Of a DNA stretch of 64,000 nucleotides, positions 7,790-16,640 are shown in pieces (within the stretch, counting starts at the first letter, position 1; each line of letters starts with the position of its first letter). The stretch is from Acidobacteriota bacterium. GTDB lineage: Bacteria; Acidobacteriota; Vicinamibacteria; Vicinamibacterales; JAKQTR01. Position numbers and translations under genes: made by a program. The notes beneath the pieces are model-generated. The model was not told the DNA's origin, searched no databases, and saw nothing but the letters and a program-made list of their open reading frames with translations. Location of the stretch: assembly GCA_026393675.1 (NCBI GenBank), contig JAPKZQ010000045.1:248001-312000 (forward strand), in the 5' to 3' direction.

Positions 7790-10138
7790 TCAGTGCGTGG
7801 CCAGCTCGCCGTAGAACGGCCAGTCGATGTTCATGTCGCGCGTCAGCGTCTGTTTGGTCAGCGCAAGCCGGAGGAGCGCGATTGGCATGCTCCCCTGACG
7901 AAGGACCTCGTCGTGAAACTGCCTGTTGGTCATGTGCTTCGAGTCCACGAGTTCCTTGCGGAGGCCGCGCAGCTGCAGGCCGCCGAGCAGATAGGCCGCC
8001 TGGTAGAGCGGGCCGTATTCGCCCGAGAACGACCGGCGGACTTCGGCTGTGGCATTGTCGCGTTCGTGCCCGACTCTGTCCACGAGAAAGTCGATGCATT
8101 CCTGCGGCGACCACTGGCCCATGTGGAACTTGAGCGAGAAGATGATGCGCGCGCAGCGATGCATGCGCCAGAACAGCGCGCCGACCTTCTGCGCCGGCGT
8201 CTTGTCGAAGCCCAGGTCGTAGAGCGTCACTTCCCAGTAGAGTGGCCACCCCTCGCCGAAAAACGGCGTGTTGATGCCAAGATTGGCACGGTAGCCACGG
8301 AAGCGTGCGCCCAGGTAGCCCACGAGGTTGTGTCCGGGAATCATCTCGTGGAAGGCCGTGGCGTGCGAGAAACCAGGGTTATTGCCCCGCATGCTCTGAA
8401 GGCGCGCCTCGTATTCCATCGTGTCGGTCGGATAAGACACCTGGATTTGCGATCCGCCCAGGAAGAACGGGTTCGAGAGCTGCGCTTGCGGCGACATCAT
8501 GACCATGTGCAGCGACTCGCTCGCCACCCGGGGCACCGTGATGAGGTCCTTGGCACGCAGGTAGTCAATCGCCTCGAACAGCAGGTCGCGAATCAGAGCC
8601 GGCTGGCCGCCTGGCGGCACGTACGATTCTTTCGTCTTCTCGACCGCCTTCTTCCACTCGTCGCCGAGGCCCATTTGGCGGGAGGCCTTCTTCATCTCCT
8701 CTTCACACCAGGCGAACTCCCGATTGGCCAGCGCGATCAACTGCTCCGGCGTGTACGGGATCATCTCCTCGGTAAGGTCGAGGATGAGACCCTCCCGACC
8801 ACGCGCAGACCCGGCAATGCCGGTGTTGTCGATCTTGCGCGGCGGGTTCGGTGGCAGTGTCACGCTCGCACGGGCGATACGCGCCTCGCTCGTGCGCTTC
8901 AGGTAGAGGTAGTCCACTTGGGCGTTGCGGCTGAGCGTGTCAAAGTCCAGCGTCTTCAGCGCGGCCAGCCAGTCCACGTAGTACTTCGGATCAACCGGTG
9001 CCGCCGCATTGCCGCCTCGGCCCCCGCGGCCGCTACCCGTGCCCGCAAGGAAGCGCGCGACAACATCGCGCATCTCGTCCTGACGGAGGGCAATGATCTC
9101 CGGCAGGTTTGGCACATCGTCAACGGCCGCCGCCGGCGGAATGGGCGTCGCCCGCGGGGCCGGCAGCGTGGATGGCAGATCCGACGCCGCCACCTTGTCG
9201 CGCAGGAATGCCGCGTACCGCGAGAGCGCTTCGTCCACATGCTTGTAGGGAAGGCCCATCCACCACGTGAACAGCGGGTCGTAGCCGTTGTAGAAGCCGT
9301 ACCACTCGGCGGTGATGCTACGGAGCGCGTCGGTGACCACGGCGCCGCGAAGCGCGAGCTCCCGGCCCGGGCGCATGGCGTCGGCCGTACCGGCGGCAGC
9401 CAGGCCCGCTTCGAGCTTCGCGCGAATCTCCCCAATCCCGCGGATTACGCCCGTGATCGCGGCGGCGGCCTGTTGCGCGTTGACGTCCTCGATCCGAATG
9501 CGCGACTCGGCCAAATGCACAATCTCGGTCGCCATCGGTACGATGGGCATGACCGCCGCCAGCGCTTCCGTCTCTGCCTCGAGCGTCTGCAGATTCGTCC
9601 GAATCAGGTTGTGGAGCGCTTCGAGATCCGTTCGCGCCTTGACGGTGAGCTTCGTGGCGTCGAGTCGACCAACGGCCGCCTGCCAATTCACGTCGAAGCG
9701 TTTCAGCCGAGCGATCCGATTCGTCGAAAGCGGCACAATCGGTGGGGCCGCCACGGTTCCGGCTGCTGATGGAGCTCGTGGCTGGGCCGGTGCTCCTCCG
9801 GCTGCCCCGGTCGGAGCACCCGTTCCGCCCGGCGCTGGCTGAGCGGCCGCCGCCCCCCCGCCGGCACGTCCACCGCCGCCACCACGTCCGCCTGCGCGGC
9901 CGCCGCCGGCGTAGTTGCCGGAGAGCGTGGCTCTATCGAGCGTATAGCGCTGCGTGACGAGCCGCATCTCGCTGTCCGGAGCCGCCAGCAGCGGACGCAG
10001 ATCGGCCGGCACCGCCTGGGTCTCCGGCGCCTGTGTTGACGTCCCCTGCTGTGCGACGCTGCGCGCCGCGAACGGCCCGGCCAGGATGGCCACAATCCCC
10101 ACGGCGGCAAGATGGACTCTCGTGCGGCTCAACATCAT
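7790..10138 (-). CDS. DUF885 family secreted metalloprotein (peptidase-like)
   Basis: The 782-residue protein starts at an ATG with CCAGGAG upstream and has an export signal (about residues 1-30, ending ARSVAQQ). A low-complexity Gly/Ala/Pro-rich linker follows at about 85-140. The C-terminal half is the DUF885 domain with the family hallmark HEMIPGH at residues 597-603, an HExxPGH zinc-site-like motif, and further conserved stretches (GEGWPLYWE, RCARIIFSLKFH). DUF885 proteins are predicted periplasmic metallopeptidases, and their substrates are poorly known. The gene is monocistronic, downstream of and divergent from the glutaredoxin gene. Confidence 0.87.
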   Translation of the reverse strand: MMLSRTRVHLAAVGIVAILAGPFAARSVAQQGTSTQAPETQAVPADLRPLLAAPDSEMRLVTQRYTLDRATLSGNYAGGGRAGGRGGGGGRAGGGAAAAQPAPGGTGAPTGAAGGAPAQPRAPSAAGTVAAPPIVPLSTNRIARLKRFDVNWQAAVGRLDATKLTVKARTDLEALHNLIRTNLQTLEAETEALAAVMPIVPMATEIVHLAESRIRIEDVNAQQAAAAITGVIRGIGEIRAKLEAGLAAAGTADAMRPGRELALRGAVVTDALRSITAEWYGFYNGYDPLFTWWMGLPYKHVDEALSRYAAFLRDKVAASDLPSTLPAPRATPIPPAAAVDDVPNLPEIIALRQDEMRDVVARFLAGTGSGRGGRGGNAAAPVDPKYYVDWLAALKTLDFDTLSRNAQVDYLYLKRTSEARIARASVTLPPNPPRKIDNTGIAGSARGREGLILDLTEEMIPYTPEQLIALANREFAWCEEEMKKASRQMGLGDEWKKAVEKTKESYVPPGGQPALIRDLLFEAIDYLRAKDLITVPRVASESLHMVMMSPQAQLSNPFFLGGSQIQVSYPTDTMEYEARLQSMRGNNPGFSHATAFHEMIPGHNLVGYLGARFRGYRANLGINTPFFGEGWPLYWEVTLYDLGFDKTPAQKVGALFWRMHRCARIIFSLKFHMGQWSPQECIDFLVDRVGHERDNATAEVRRSFSGEYGPLYQAAYLLGGLQLRGLRKELVDSKHMTNRQFHDEVLRQGSMPIALLRLALTKQTLTRDMNIDWPFYGELATH

Positions 10139-10384
10139 GGTGCAACTCCTGGACGCAAGCGTAATCACGTCGGGGCACTACGGCAACTGGTACTAGTTGG
10201 GGCTGGTCGAAAACACCGTCGCAGATGGTGGTGCGAGTACGGCGCTCGCGACGGCAGAACCGCGCGCGGCTGCTGATCGACAGGCGTATACTTGCGACGT
10301 CCGTCGCCGCGTGGCCGGGCCGCCGAACGGGCCACGACCAGTCGGGCGGACAACAGGGAATGAACCTGAAGGCAGTATAGAGAT

Positions 10385-10876
10385 ATGGAACAACGCTGTT
10401 ACCTCTCGGCAATCTGGCTGACATGGCTCGGGCTGCCACTGCTGGCGGTGGTGGTGGGACTTCGCGTGGGACTGGTGACCGCGGTGGCGGTGCTGGTGGT
10501 TGGAATCGTCGCACAGGTGCTCTACCTCCGGTGGTTTCCGCAAATGTCGCGCTGGATGGGCTACGGGTCGGTCGCCGACACGCCCCCCGATCCCGCGCGA
10601 ATGCCGACAGAGCTCCCACGCGTGACGTTTTACACGGCCAACGTATGTCCCTTCTGCCCAATCATCAAGCGGCGTCTGGCGGAGTTGCAGCGACAATGGC
10701 CGTTCGAGGTCGAAGAAGTCGACGTCACGTTCCGCCCGGAGATCATTCGGGCCAAGGGGCTGCGCAGCGTTCCGGTCCTGGAAGCCAATCACCGCCTGCT
10801 GGTCGGGAATGCCACGTCGGCACAGATCGCGGAGTTCCTGAGAACGGCTGCAAAGGTGCAAGAGGTCACCGGCTAA
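10385..10876 (+). CDS. Membrane-anchored glutaredoxin-like protein
   Basis: The 163-residue protein has two hydrophobic helices in its first 50 residues. A glutaredoxin-fold domain follows from about residue 78, with VTFYTANVCPFCPIIKRRL carrying the C88-P-F-C91 redox pair and GLRSVPVLEAN carrying the cis-proline. The active site is CPFC rather than the CPYC of classical glutaredoxins. The topology suggests a cytoplasmic-face or membrane-tethered thiol-disulfide function. It is divergent from the DUF885 gene, and no Shine-Dalgarno is obvious. Confidence 0.8.
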   Translation: MEQRCYLSAIWLTWLGLPLLAVVVGLRVGLVTAVAVLVVGIVAQVLYLRWFPQMSRWMGYGSVADTPPDPARMPTELPRVTFYTANVCPFCPIIKRRLAELQRQWPFEVEEVDVTFRPEIIRAKGLRSVPVLEANHRLLVGNATSAQIAEFLRTAAKVQEVTG

Positions 10877-10990
10877 GGTCGGCTTGCAGCCGACGGCGGC
10901 CGACACGAGAATCAGCCGCCCCGGGTGAGGCCCATCTCGTTTGGCGGACCAGACGCTGGTCCCGACAAGAGCTGCCGTCGCCTGATAGGT

Positions 10991-11302
10991 TCAGGCAGCG
11001 TGGCGATTACTCGATGGTTCGAGCACGGCGAGGCTCAGGCGCAATCGGAAAGGTTTGAGGAGCCGATTCAGCGTTTCCTGGGTCGGGTTGTGCCGTGGGT
11101 TGATCGCTCGCACAACATTCGGACTGGCCATGCGGACTCTCGCAGCGTACTCCTTGACACCCATGGCGCGGATTACCTTACCGAGCGCATGTTGGACCGA
11201 CACCCCTTCCTCGATCGCGGCCAGGAGAAACTCGCGGGCGAATTCCGGATCTCGGAGGTCATCTGCGAGTCCGCTATTCCAATCCCTACTACGCCTTGCC
11301 AT
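10991..11302 (-). CDS. XRE/HigA-like antitoxin
   Basis: The 103-residue protein has a helix-turn-helix at about residues 47-85 (MGVKEYAARVRMASPNVVRA, then NPTQETLNRLLKPF) after an acidic N-terminal helix. It is the antitoxin partner of the upstream RelE-like toxin: its ATG at 11302 overlaps the toxin stop by 14 bases, and the toxin-first order is typical of HigBA. The fragment at 5103-5260 is related in its C-terminal region, so the locus may once have had two such systems. Confidence 0.85.
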   Translation of the reverse strand: MARRSRDWNSGLADDLRDPEFAREFLLAAIEEGVSVQHALGKVIRAMGVKEYAARVRMASPNVVRAINPRHNPTQETLNRLLKPFRLRLSLAVLEPSSNRHAA

Positions 11303-11630
11303 GACGGGTCGCCTCCAAATAGTCGTTCCAGAATCGTTGAGCGTTGCGGATGTCCGCGCGCTGGGACGCCTTGTCACCGCCGAGGAGCAGCAGGATGATC
11401 GTAGCGCCTGCCTTGCCGAAGTAGATCCGGTACCCGGGTCCAAACGTGAAGCGCGCCTCCCAGACGCCGCTCTCGACAGCCTTGTGGTCACCGAGATTGC
11501 CCGTTTCGAAGCGGAGCACGCGTGCCTGAATGCATGCCCGTACCCGCAGATCCATGGCGTCCAGCCAAGTGCGAAACGGACAGCTTCGCTGCGCCGTGAC
11601 GTACTCGCGGATCGTGAGCTTCGTCGACAC
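11289..11630 (-). CDS. RelE/HigB-type toxin (Gp49-like)
   Basis: The 113-residue protein matches the HigB/RelE addiction-toxin family: RSCPFRTWLDAMD near the start, GDHKAVESGVWEARFTFGPG, then YRIYFGKAGATIILLLLGGDK and the C-terminal AQRFWNDYL. Such toxins cleave mRNA on the ribosome. I use the GTG at 11630, which lies next to the predicted transcription start of a strong promoter, so translation may be leaderless. The antitoxin gene overlaps its 3' end. Confidence 0.87.
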   Translation of the reverse strand: MSTKLTIREYVTAQRSCPFRTWLDAMDLRVRACIQARVLRFETGNLGDHKAVESGVWEARFTFGPGYRIYFGKAGATIILLLLGGDKASQRADIRNAQRFWNDYLEATRHGKA

Positions 11631-11639
11631 GCAGGTGAA

Positions 11640-11667
11640 ATATTATCATATGGGATAATAATGTCAA
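11640..11667 (-). promoter_or_regulatory. Toxin-antitoxin promoter and operator
   Basis: On the minus strand TTGACA (11667-11662) and TAATAT (11645-11640) are separated by 16 bases, close to a consensus sigma-70 promoter. The same stretch holds the inverted repeat TATTATC (11641-11647) / GATAATA (11654-11660) with a 6-base spacer, which fits autorepression by the XRE antitoxin. The predicted start of transcription is within a few bases of the toxin GTG. Confidence 0.7.
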
Positions 11668-12131
11668 CAGGCGACGGCCCCCCCGGCACGGCAGACGAGA
11701 GAACCTCCGGGTCTTGGCACTCAGGTCAGGCTCGGACCTGACGTCCCTCTCCTTCACAGGGCTGTCGCGATGCTGAACAACGGCCATGTTGACAATCTTT
11801 CGGTAATCTCATATTCGTCCATAATCAGGTAAGTCATGTCTGCCTTTTCTATCCAGACTTCCTTGAAAGATGCTCGGCGACGATTGAAATCCGCGCCCCG
11901 TGCGAGCGGGCGCCGACTTCGGACGGACCGAGGCACGTCACGGCTCGACGCCCCGGTGCTCTCTTGGATCGCCGAAGCTCTTTCGGGACACGGCGGATGC
12001 CAAGACGACCCGTGGCGGATGTCCTCATCGGCGCGTTTGCGAGCACCCGCCAGGGCCTCCTAACGCGCAACCCGACCGACTTCGCCCCGGTATTTCCCTC
12101 GCTGACCATCGTGACGCCGGACGCTTCCTGA
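11668..12131. other. 464-bp intergenic stretch, no recognised gene
   Basis: It contains an inverted repeat TCAGGTC (11721-11727) / GACCTGA (11735-11741) and a more AT-rich patch at about 11780-11870. A 60-codon minus-strand frame (11754-11936) is open, but I cannot relate it to a family and it lacks a Shine-Dalgarno. Base composition differs from the flanking dehydrogenase gene, which suggests a recombined segment. Confidence 0.4.
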
Positions 12132-15104
12132 TCAGGATTGGCGCGGGACTGCCGGGGGCGCCGCGTCTCCCGACGCCACAGCCTCCTCCCGACGGCTCCG
12201 CCGCAGGCCTTCGCGCAGCAACTCGGCGACGTGCCACACGCGACGACCGGTCGCCTGCGTCACCTGCTCGCGACAGCTGAACCCGTTCGACACGATGTAC
12301 GTGTCGTCCGAGGCCGCGCGCACTGCGGGCAGCAGCCCGCGCTCCCCCACCTGGATCGACACGTCGTAGTGGTCGCGCTCGAATCCAAAGGCGCCTGCCA
12401 TGCCGCAACAGCCCGCGTCGAGCAGCGTGAAGTCGAGCCCCAGTTTCTTCAGCACCGCGACTTCGTCGTCGATCCGAAGCGACGCCTTGTGGTGACAGTG
12501 CGCCTGCACAATGGCGCGGCCGGTGAGCGTGGCGGGCACGGTCTTTCCTTCACGCTCCAGGAATTCGGTGAGGAAGAACGTCTGCTCGCTCAACTTCCTC
12601 GCGAGCGCATCATCGGGGAAGAAGCGCAGCAGTTCGTCCCTGAAAACGGACACGCAACTTGGCTCAAGCCCGACGATGGACACGCCGGATTCGATGTCGG
12701 TGCGCAAGCTCTCGAGGATGTCGACCAGTTGACGGCGAGCCGCGTCGAGCAGGCCGTGATCGTAGAGCGGACGGCCGCAGCAGAGATGCTCCCGCGGGAT
12801 CTCCACGCGATAGCCGACCGCGTCGAGGACATCGGCGGCCGCCCTGGCCACCTCCGGGTGGAAGTAGTTGTTCGATGTATCGGCCCACAGGAGCACGCGT
12901 GGGCGCGTATCGGCTTCGCGTGTGGCGGGCGTGAACGACCGCCTGAAACTGCGCGCGGCAAACGCCGGCATGCGCCGCTCGGGTGCGACGTCGAGCGCCC
13001 ATTTCACAATTGTGCTGAACGGTGCCACCTGCGTGAAAAAATTGACCAGCCACGGCACATACTCCGCCATCGCGGCCCATCGATGGATGAGCCCAAACGC
13101 ATACGCGCGCAACGGCCTCCGCCGTCCCTCGTAGTAGTGCGACAGGAACTCCGACTTGTAGGCGGCCATGTCGACGCCCACCGGGCATTCGCTCTTGCAG
13201 CTCTTGCACGACAGGCACAGATCGAGCGCCTCGCGCACAGCCTCGCTGCGAAAGCCGCCCTTCACCACATCGCCCTGGAGCATTTCAAACAGCAGGTGCG
13301 CCCGGCCTCGCGTCGAGTGCTGCTCGTCGCGCGTCACCATGTAGGACGGGCACATGGACCCGATGTCGGTCTTGCGGCACTTCCCCACGCCGACGCAGCG
13401 CACGGCCGCATCAGCGAAGCTGCCTTCGATCGGATACGCGAACCGGCTCGCCACGTGTGGCGGATGATATTGCGGCATCCGGAGGTGCTCGTCGAGGCGG
13501 TACGGGTTGACGACCTTGCCTGGGTTCATCCGGTTGCCAGGATCCCAAATCGCCTTGAACTCGCGAAACGCCTGGACGAGTTCCTCGCCGAACATCCGCG
13601 GCAGAAGCTCCGCCCGCGATTGCCCGTCGCCGTGCTCGCCCGAGAGCGACCCGCCGTAGCCGACCACCATGTCGGCGGCCTGCTCGACGAACCGGCGATA
13701 CGCGGCGATGCCCTCTGTCGACTTGAGGTCGAAATTGATTCGCGTGTGAACGCAGCCCTGGCCGAAGTGCCCATACAGCGCGCCCTGCAGACCAAACGCC
13801 GCCATGAGCTTGCGAAACTCGCGCAGGTATTCGCCGAGCCGCTCCGGCGGCACAGCGGCGTCTTCCCAGCCTTCCCAGTTATGGCCCTCGCCGGGCACGA
13901 ACGAGGTGGCGCCCAGCGCCGACTCCCGGACACTCCAGGCCTGCTGACTCTCGATCGGATCGCGGAACAGCCGCATCGCGGGCATATCCGGACGCGAGCG
14001 GAATCCCTCCATCAACGCTTCAGCCCGGGCCTCCGCCTCGGCGATCGTCTCGCCCCCGAACTCCGCGTACAGCCAGCCTCCGCCAGGCGGCAGCAGCGCC
14101 AGCCCCTTGGCGTTCAGCTTCTTCTTCCGCGTGTGCTCGACGAGCAACGCATCGATACCTTCGAGACCGATCGGGCCGTAGCCGACCACAAACGGTACGG
14201 CGTCGGCCGCACGATACACATCCTCGAAGCCAAGAAGCAGCAACGCGCGCGCCGGCGGGCTCGGCACCAGGCGAGCGGTCGCCTCGAGGATCGTGACGCA
14301 CGTCCCCTCGGTCCCGACCAACGCCCTCGCGACATGAAACCCGTTCTCGGGCAGGAGGAAGTCGAGGTTGTAGCCGGACACGCGGCGCGGGATTCGCGGA
14401 AATCGTGCGCGAACCAGGTCGCCGTACCTGTCGCGCAGGGCGCGAAGACCGCTGTAGATCTCTCCTCGTCGTCCGCCGTCGCGAATGATGCGGTGGAGTT
14501 CGTCATCAGAGGTAGCCCCGGCCCGCATCCGCAGGCCGTCGTAGGTCAACACTTCCAACTCGTCGATGTTGTCGTCGGTTTTGCCCGCCATCACCGAGTG
14601 TGGACCGCACGAGTTATTCCCGATCATCCCGCCGACCGTGCACCACCGATGCGTCGCGGGATCGGGCCCGAACGTCAGATGATGCGTCTCTGCCAGTTCG
14701 CGCAGCCGGTCCAGCACGACGCCCGGCTGGATGCGCGCCTGGCGCGCCACTGGATCCATCGACACGATGTGATTGACGTACTGAGACATGTCGATGACGA
14801 CCGCGACGTTGCAGCATTGACCGGCGAGACTGGTGCCCGCACCACGCGACAAGATGGGCGCCCCTATGCTCCGGCACGCGGCGACGGTCTCGACGATATC
14901 GTCGACATCGCGGGGCACGACGATTCCAATCGGCACCTGCCGATAGTTGGAGGCATCGGTGGCGTAGAGCGCACGGCTCGCGGGGTCGAACTTGACGTCG
15001 CCCTTGATGCGCGCGCGCAGCAGCGCCGCGAGTTCGAGCGCCTCGCGCATGTCAGTGGTTCCCGCGGTCGAGCGGGCGTTGGCGGTGAGCGTCGGAGTAG
15101 CCAT
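12132..15104 (-). CDS. FAD-linked oxidase / Fe-S fusion, D-lactate dehydrogenase-type
   Basis: The 990-residue protein fuses a GlcD/Dld-like flavoprotein to a GlcF-like iron-sulfur and CCG-domain module. The N-terminal PCMH-type FAD domain (about 45-290) shows PIGIVVPRDVDDIVETVAAC, GAGTSLAGQC and GNNSCGPHSV. The FAD-oxidase C domain follows to about 545 with HFGQGCVHTRINFD and GYGGSLSGEHGDGQ. Two 4Fe-4S sites come next (CVGVGKCR...CPSYM and CLSCKSCKSECPVG). Two CCG domains end it (CCGRPLYDHG, CCGMAGAFG). Such proteins oxidise D-2-hydroxyacids, mainly D-lactate or glycolate, at the membrane and pass electrons to quinone or cytochrome. Its 3' end is duplicated at 7669-7713. It is divergent from the DedA gene. 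Confidence 0.9.
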   Translation of the reverse strand: MATPTLTANARSTAGTTDMREALELAALLRARIKGDVKFDPASRALYATDASNYRQVPIGIVVPRDVDDIVETVAACRSIGAPILSRGAGTSLAGQCCNVAVVIDMSQYVNHIVSMDPVARQARIQPGVVLDRLRELAETHHLTFGPDPATHRWCTVGGMIGNNSCGPHSVMAGKTDDNIDELEVLTYDGLRMRAGATSDDELHRIIRDGGRRGEIYSGLRALRDRYGDLVRARFPRIPRRVSGYNLDFLLPENGFHVARALVGTEGTCVTILEATARLVPSPPARALLLLGFEDVYRAADAVPFVVGYGPIGLEGIDALLVEHTRKKKLNAKGLALLPPGGGWLYAEFGGETIAEAEARAEALMEGFRSRPDMPAMRLFRDPIESQQAWSVRESALGATSFVPGEGHNWEGWEDAAVPPERLGEYLREFRKLMAAFGLQGALYGHFGQGCVHTRINFDLKSTEGIAAYRRFVEQAADMVVGYGGSLSGEHGDGQSRAELLPRMFGEELVQAFREFKAIWDPGNRMNPGKVVNPYRLDEHLRMPQYHPPHVASRFAYPIEGSFADAAVRCVGVGKCRKTDIGSMCPSYMVTRDEQHSTRGRAHLLFEMLQGDVVKGGFRSEAVREALDLCLSCKSCKSECPVGVDMAAYKSEFLSHYYEGRRRPLRAYAFGLIHRWAAMAEYVPWLVNFFTQVAPFSTIVKWALDVAPERRMPAFAARSFRRSFTPATREADTRPRVLLWADTSNNYFHPEVARAAADVLDAVGYRVEIPREHLCCGRPLYDHGLLDAARRQLVDILESLRTDIESGVSIVGLEPSCVSVFRDELLRFFPDDALARKLSEQTFFLTEFLEREGKTVPATLTGRAIVQAHCHHKASLRIDDEVAVLKKLGLDFTLLDAGCCGMAGAFGFERDHYDVSIQVGERGLLPAVRAASDDTYIVSNGFSCREQVTQATGRRVWHVAELLREGLRRSRREEAVASGDAAPPAVPRQS

Positions 15105-15183
15105 GGCGCGGCCCTCAGCATACCAGAGCGTTGTATACTTGGAGGATTGTCGCCGACCGTTGGACGGCAGAGAGAGGGTTCGC

Positions 15184-15810
15184 GTGTTCGACTTGATCCA
15201 GGACTTCTTCCGCCTCGTCTACAACGTCCCGAAGCTCATCGAGGTCGGCGGGCTCATCGGTCTGATGTTCGTCATCTTCTCCGAAACCGGCCTGATGGTC
15301 GGCTTCTTCCTGCCGGGCGACTCCCTGCTCGTGACGGCAGGCGTGGTCGCCTCCAGTGGACTCCTGAACATCTACGAAGTGATCCCGGCGCTCATCGTCG
15401 CGGCCATCTGCGGCAACGCCACCGGGTACTACATCGGCAAACGTGCCGGGAAGGCGCTCTACAGCCGGCCCGATTCGTTCTTCTTCCGCCGCCAGCACCT
15501 GATCCGCACGCACGAGTTCTACGAGCGGCACGGCGGCAAGACGATCATCCTCGCGCAGTTCATGCCCATCGTGCGGACGTTCGCTCCGGTGGTCGCGGGC
15601 GCGGCCGACATGACCTACCGCCGCTTCGCCTCGTTCAACGTGATCGGCGCGATCATCTGGATTACGAGCATGACGCTCACCGGGTACCTGCTCGGCAGCG
15701 TGATTCCCAACATCGACAAGAACATCCACATCGTCGTCGCGATTGTGATCGTCCTGTCGTTGCTGCCGGCGCTGATCGCCTGGCTCCGGTCGAGGACGGC
15801 AAAAGCGTAG
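15184..15810 (+). CDS. DedA family membrane protein
   Basis: The 208-residue membrane protein of the DedA/SNARE-associated family starts at a GTG (15184) with AGAGAGAGG upstream. Conserved features are the ETGLMVGFFLPGDSLLV re-entrant segment, GNATGYYIGKRAG, the ERHGGKTIILAQFMPIVRTFAP motif with the essential arginine, and the NVIGAIIWI helix. DedA proteins act as lipid flippases or scramblases and support membrane homeostasis. A TATACT box at 15134-15139 lies between this gene and the divergent dehydrogenase. Confidence 0.9.
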   Translation: MFDLIQDFFRLVYNVPKLIEVGGLIGLMFVIFSETGLMVGFFLPGDSLLVTAGVVASSGLLNIYEVIPALIVAAICGNATGYYIGKRAGKALYSRPDSFFFRRQHLIRTHEFYERHGGKTIILAQFMPIVRTFAPVVAGAADMTYRRFASFNVIGAIIWITSMTLTGYLLGSVIPNIDKNIHIVVAIVIVLSLLPALIAWLRSRTAKA

Positions 15811-16005
15811 TGATAAGGGCGCGGTCAATCGACCCGCGCCGAGTTGCCGGGTCTGACCGCCTCCGCCAAGGCTACGGCGGTCCGCCGGAGCTGCCGAAGG
15901 CAGCGAAGGCGGAAGACCCGGCCTCCAGTGCTGAAGACCCAGCCCCCAGGAGAGCTGTCGAAGGAGAAGACGAGTCTCCAGTCCTTGTTCCTGGCATCTA
16001 CCCCA

Positions 16006-16620
16006 TCAACCGCGCCCCCCGATGCGATAACCACCTGTCGAACGCCGGCGGGCGATCGCATACCAAATCCGCGACGCGAGCAGCACGCCGACGATGACGG
16101 CGTAGTTGCGCGGCGGCCGGATGTCGGCCTTCACCAGCCACCAGTAGTGCACGACGCCGACGATCGCCGAGCCGTACGCCAGTCGATGGAGCCTCCGCCA
16201 CGTCTTCCCGCCCAGCCGGCGAATCATCCCAGCGGTCGACGTCAACGCCAGCGGGAGCATCAGCGTGTAGGCCGTGGCGCCCGCCGTGATGAAAGGCCGC
16301 TTGTAGATGTCCTTGATGATGGCGGCGCCATCGAAGAACTGATCCAGCCAGACGTACGTCATCAGGTGCAGCGATCCGTAGAAGAAGGCGTACAGCCCAA
16401 GCATCCGCCTGAATCGGATCGCGTCGTTCCAGCCGGTCCAGCGACGCATCGGTGTCACCGCCAGCGTCAGCAGCAGGAACCGCAGCGTCCAGAGGCCGGT
16501 CTCGTGCGTGATGGTCTCGATGGGATTCGCGCCGAGCGCGTGAGTCCACGCCCCCCAGCCGAGGTAGGCAAGCGGGCCGAGCGCAGCGACGAAGACGACG
16601 GTCTTGAGGATCAGAATCAT
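16006..16620 (-). CDS. msrQ: MsrQ haem-binding membrane subunit of the methionine sulfoxide reductase
   Basis: The 204-residue integral membrane protein has about six helices, in the YedZ/MsrQ ferric-reductase-like family. Conserved histidine-bearing segments include GLYAFFYGSLHLMTYVW, RRLHRLAYGSAIVGVVHYWW and TLAVTPMRR. MsrQ carries b-type haems and passes electrons from the quinone pool to MsrP in the periplasm. The ATG at 16620 lies 20 bases after the msrP stop, so both form one operon. About 195 bases downstream, up to the dedA stop, hold no gene. Confidence 0.9.
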   Translation of the reverse strand: MILILKTVVFVAALGPLAYLGWGAWTHALGANPIETITHETGLWTLRFLLLTLAVTPMRRWTGWNDAIRFRRMLGLYAFFYGSLHLMTYVWLDQFFDGAAIIKDIYKRPFITAGATAYTLMLPLALTSTAGMIRRLGGKTWRRLHRLAYGSAIVGVVHYWWLVKADIRPPRNYAVIVGVLLASRIWYAIARRRSTGGYRIGGRG

Positions 16621-16640
16621 CCGGCCGTCGCCCCCGTTTG

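Noticed and set aside
7793-9769. 658-codon plus-strand frame opposite the DUF885 gene
   Set aside because: No recognisable motif and no start signal; the minus-strand protein has HExxPGH and a signal peptide.
11754-11936. 60-codon minus-strand frame in the gap before the dehydrogenase
   Set aside because: No Shine-Dalgarno, no family resemblance and no conserved neighbour; kept only as a note in the gap entry.
12138-16097. Very long plus-strand open frame (over 1300 codons) opposite the dehydrogenase gene
   Set aside because: It is antisense to a clearly conserved FAD/Fe-S enzyme and its translation is Arg/His/Ala-rich without motifs. Long antisense frames are common in high-GC DNA.
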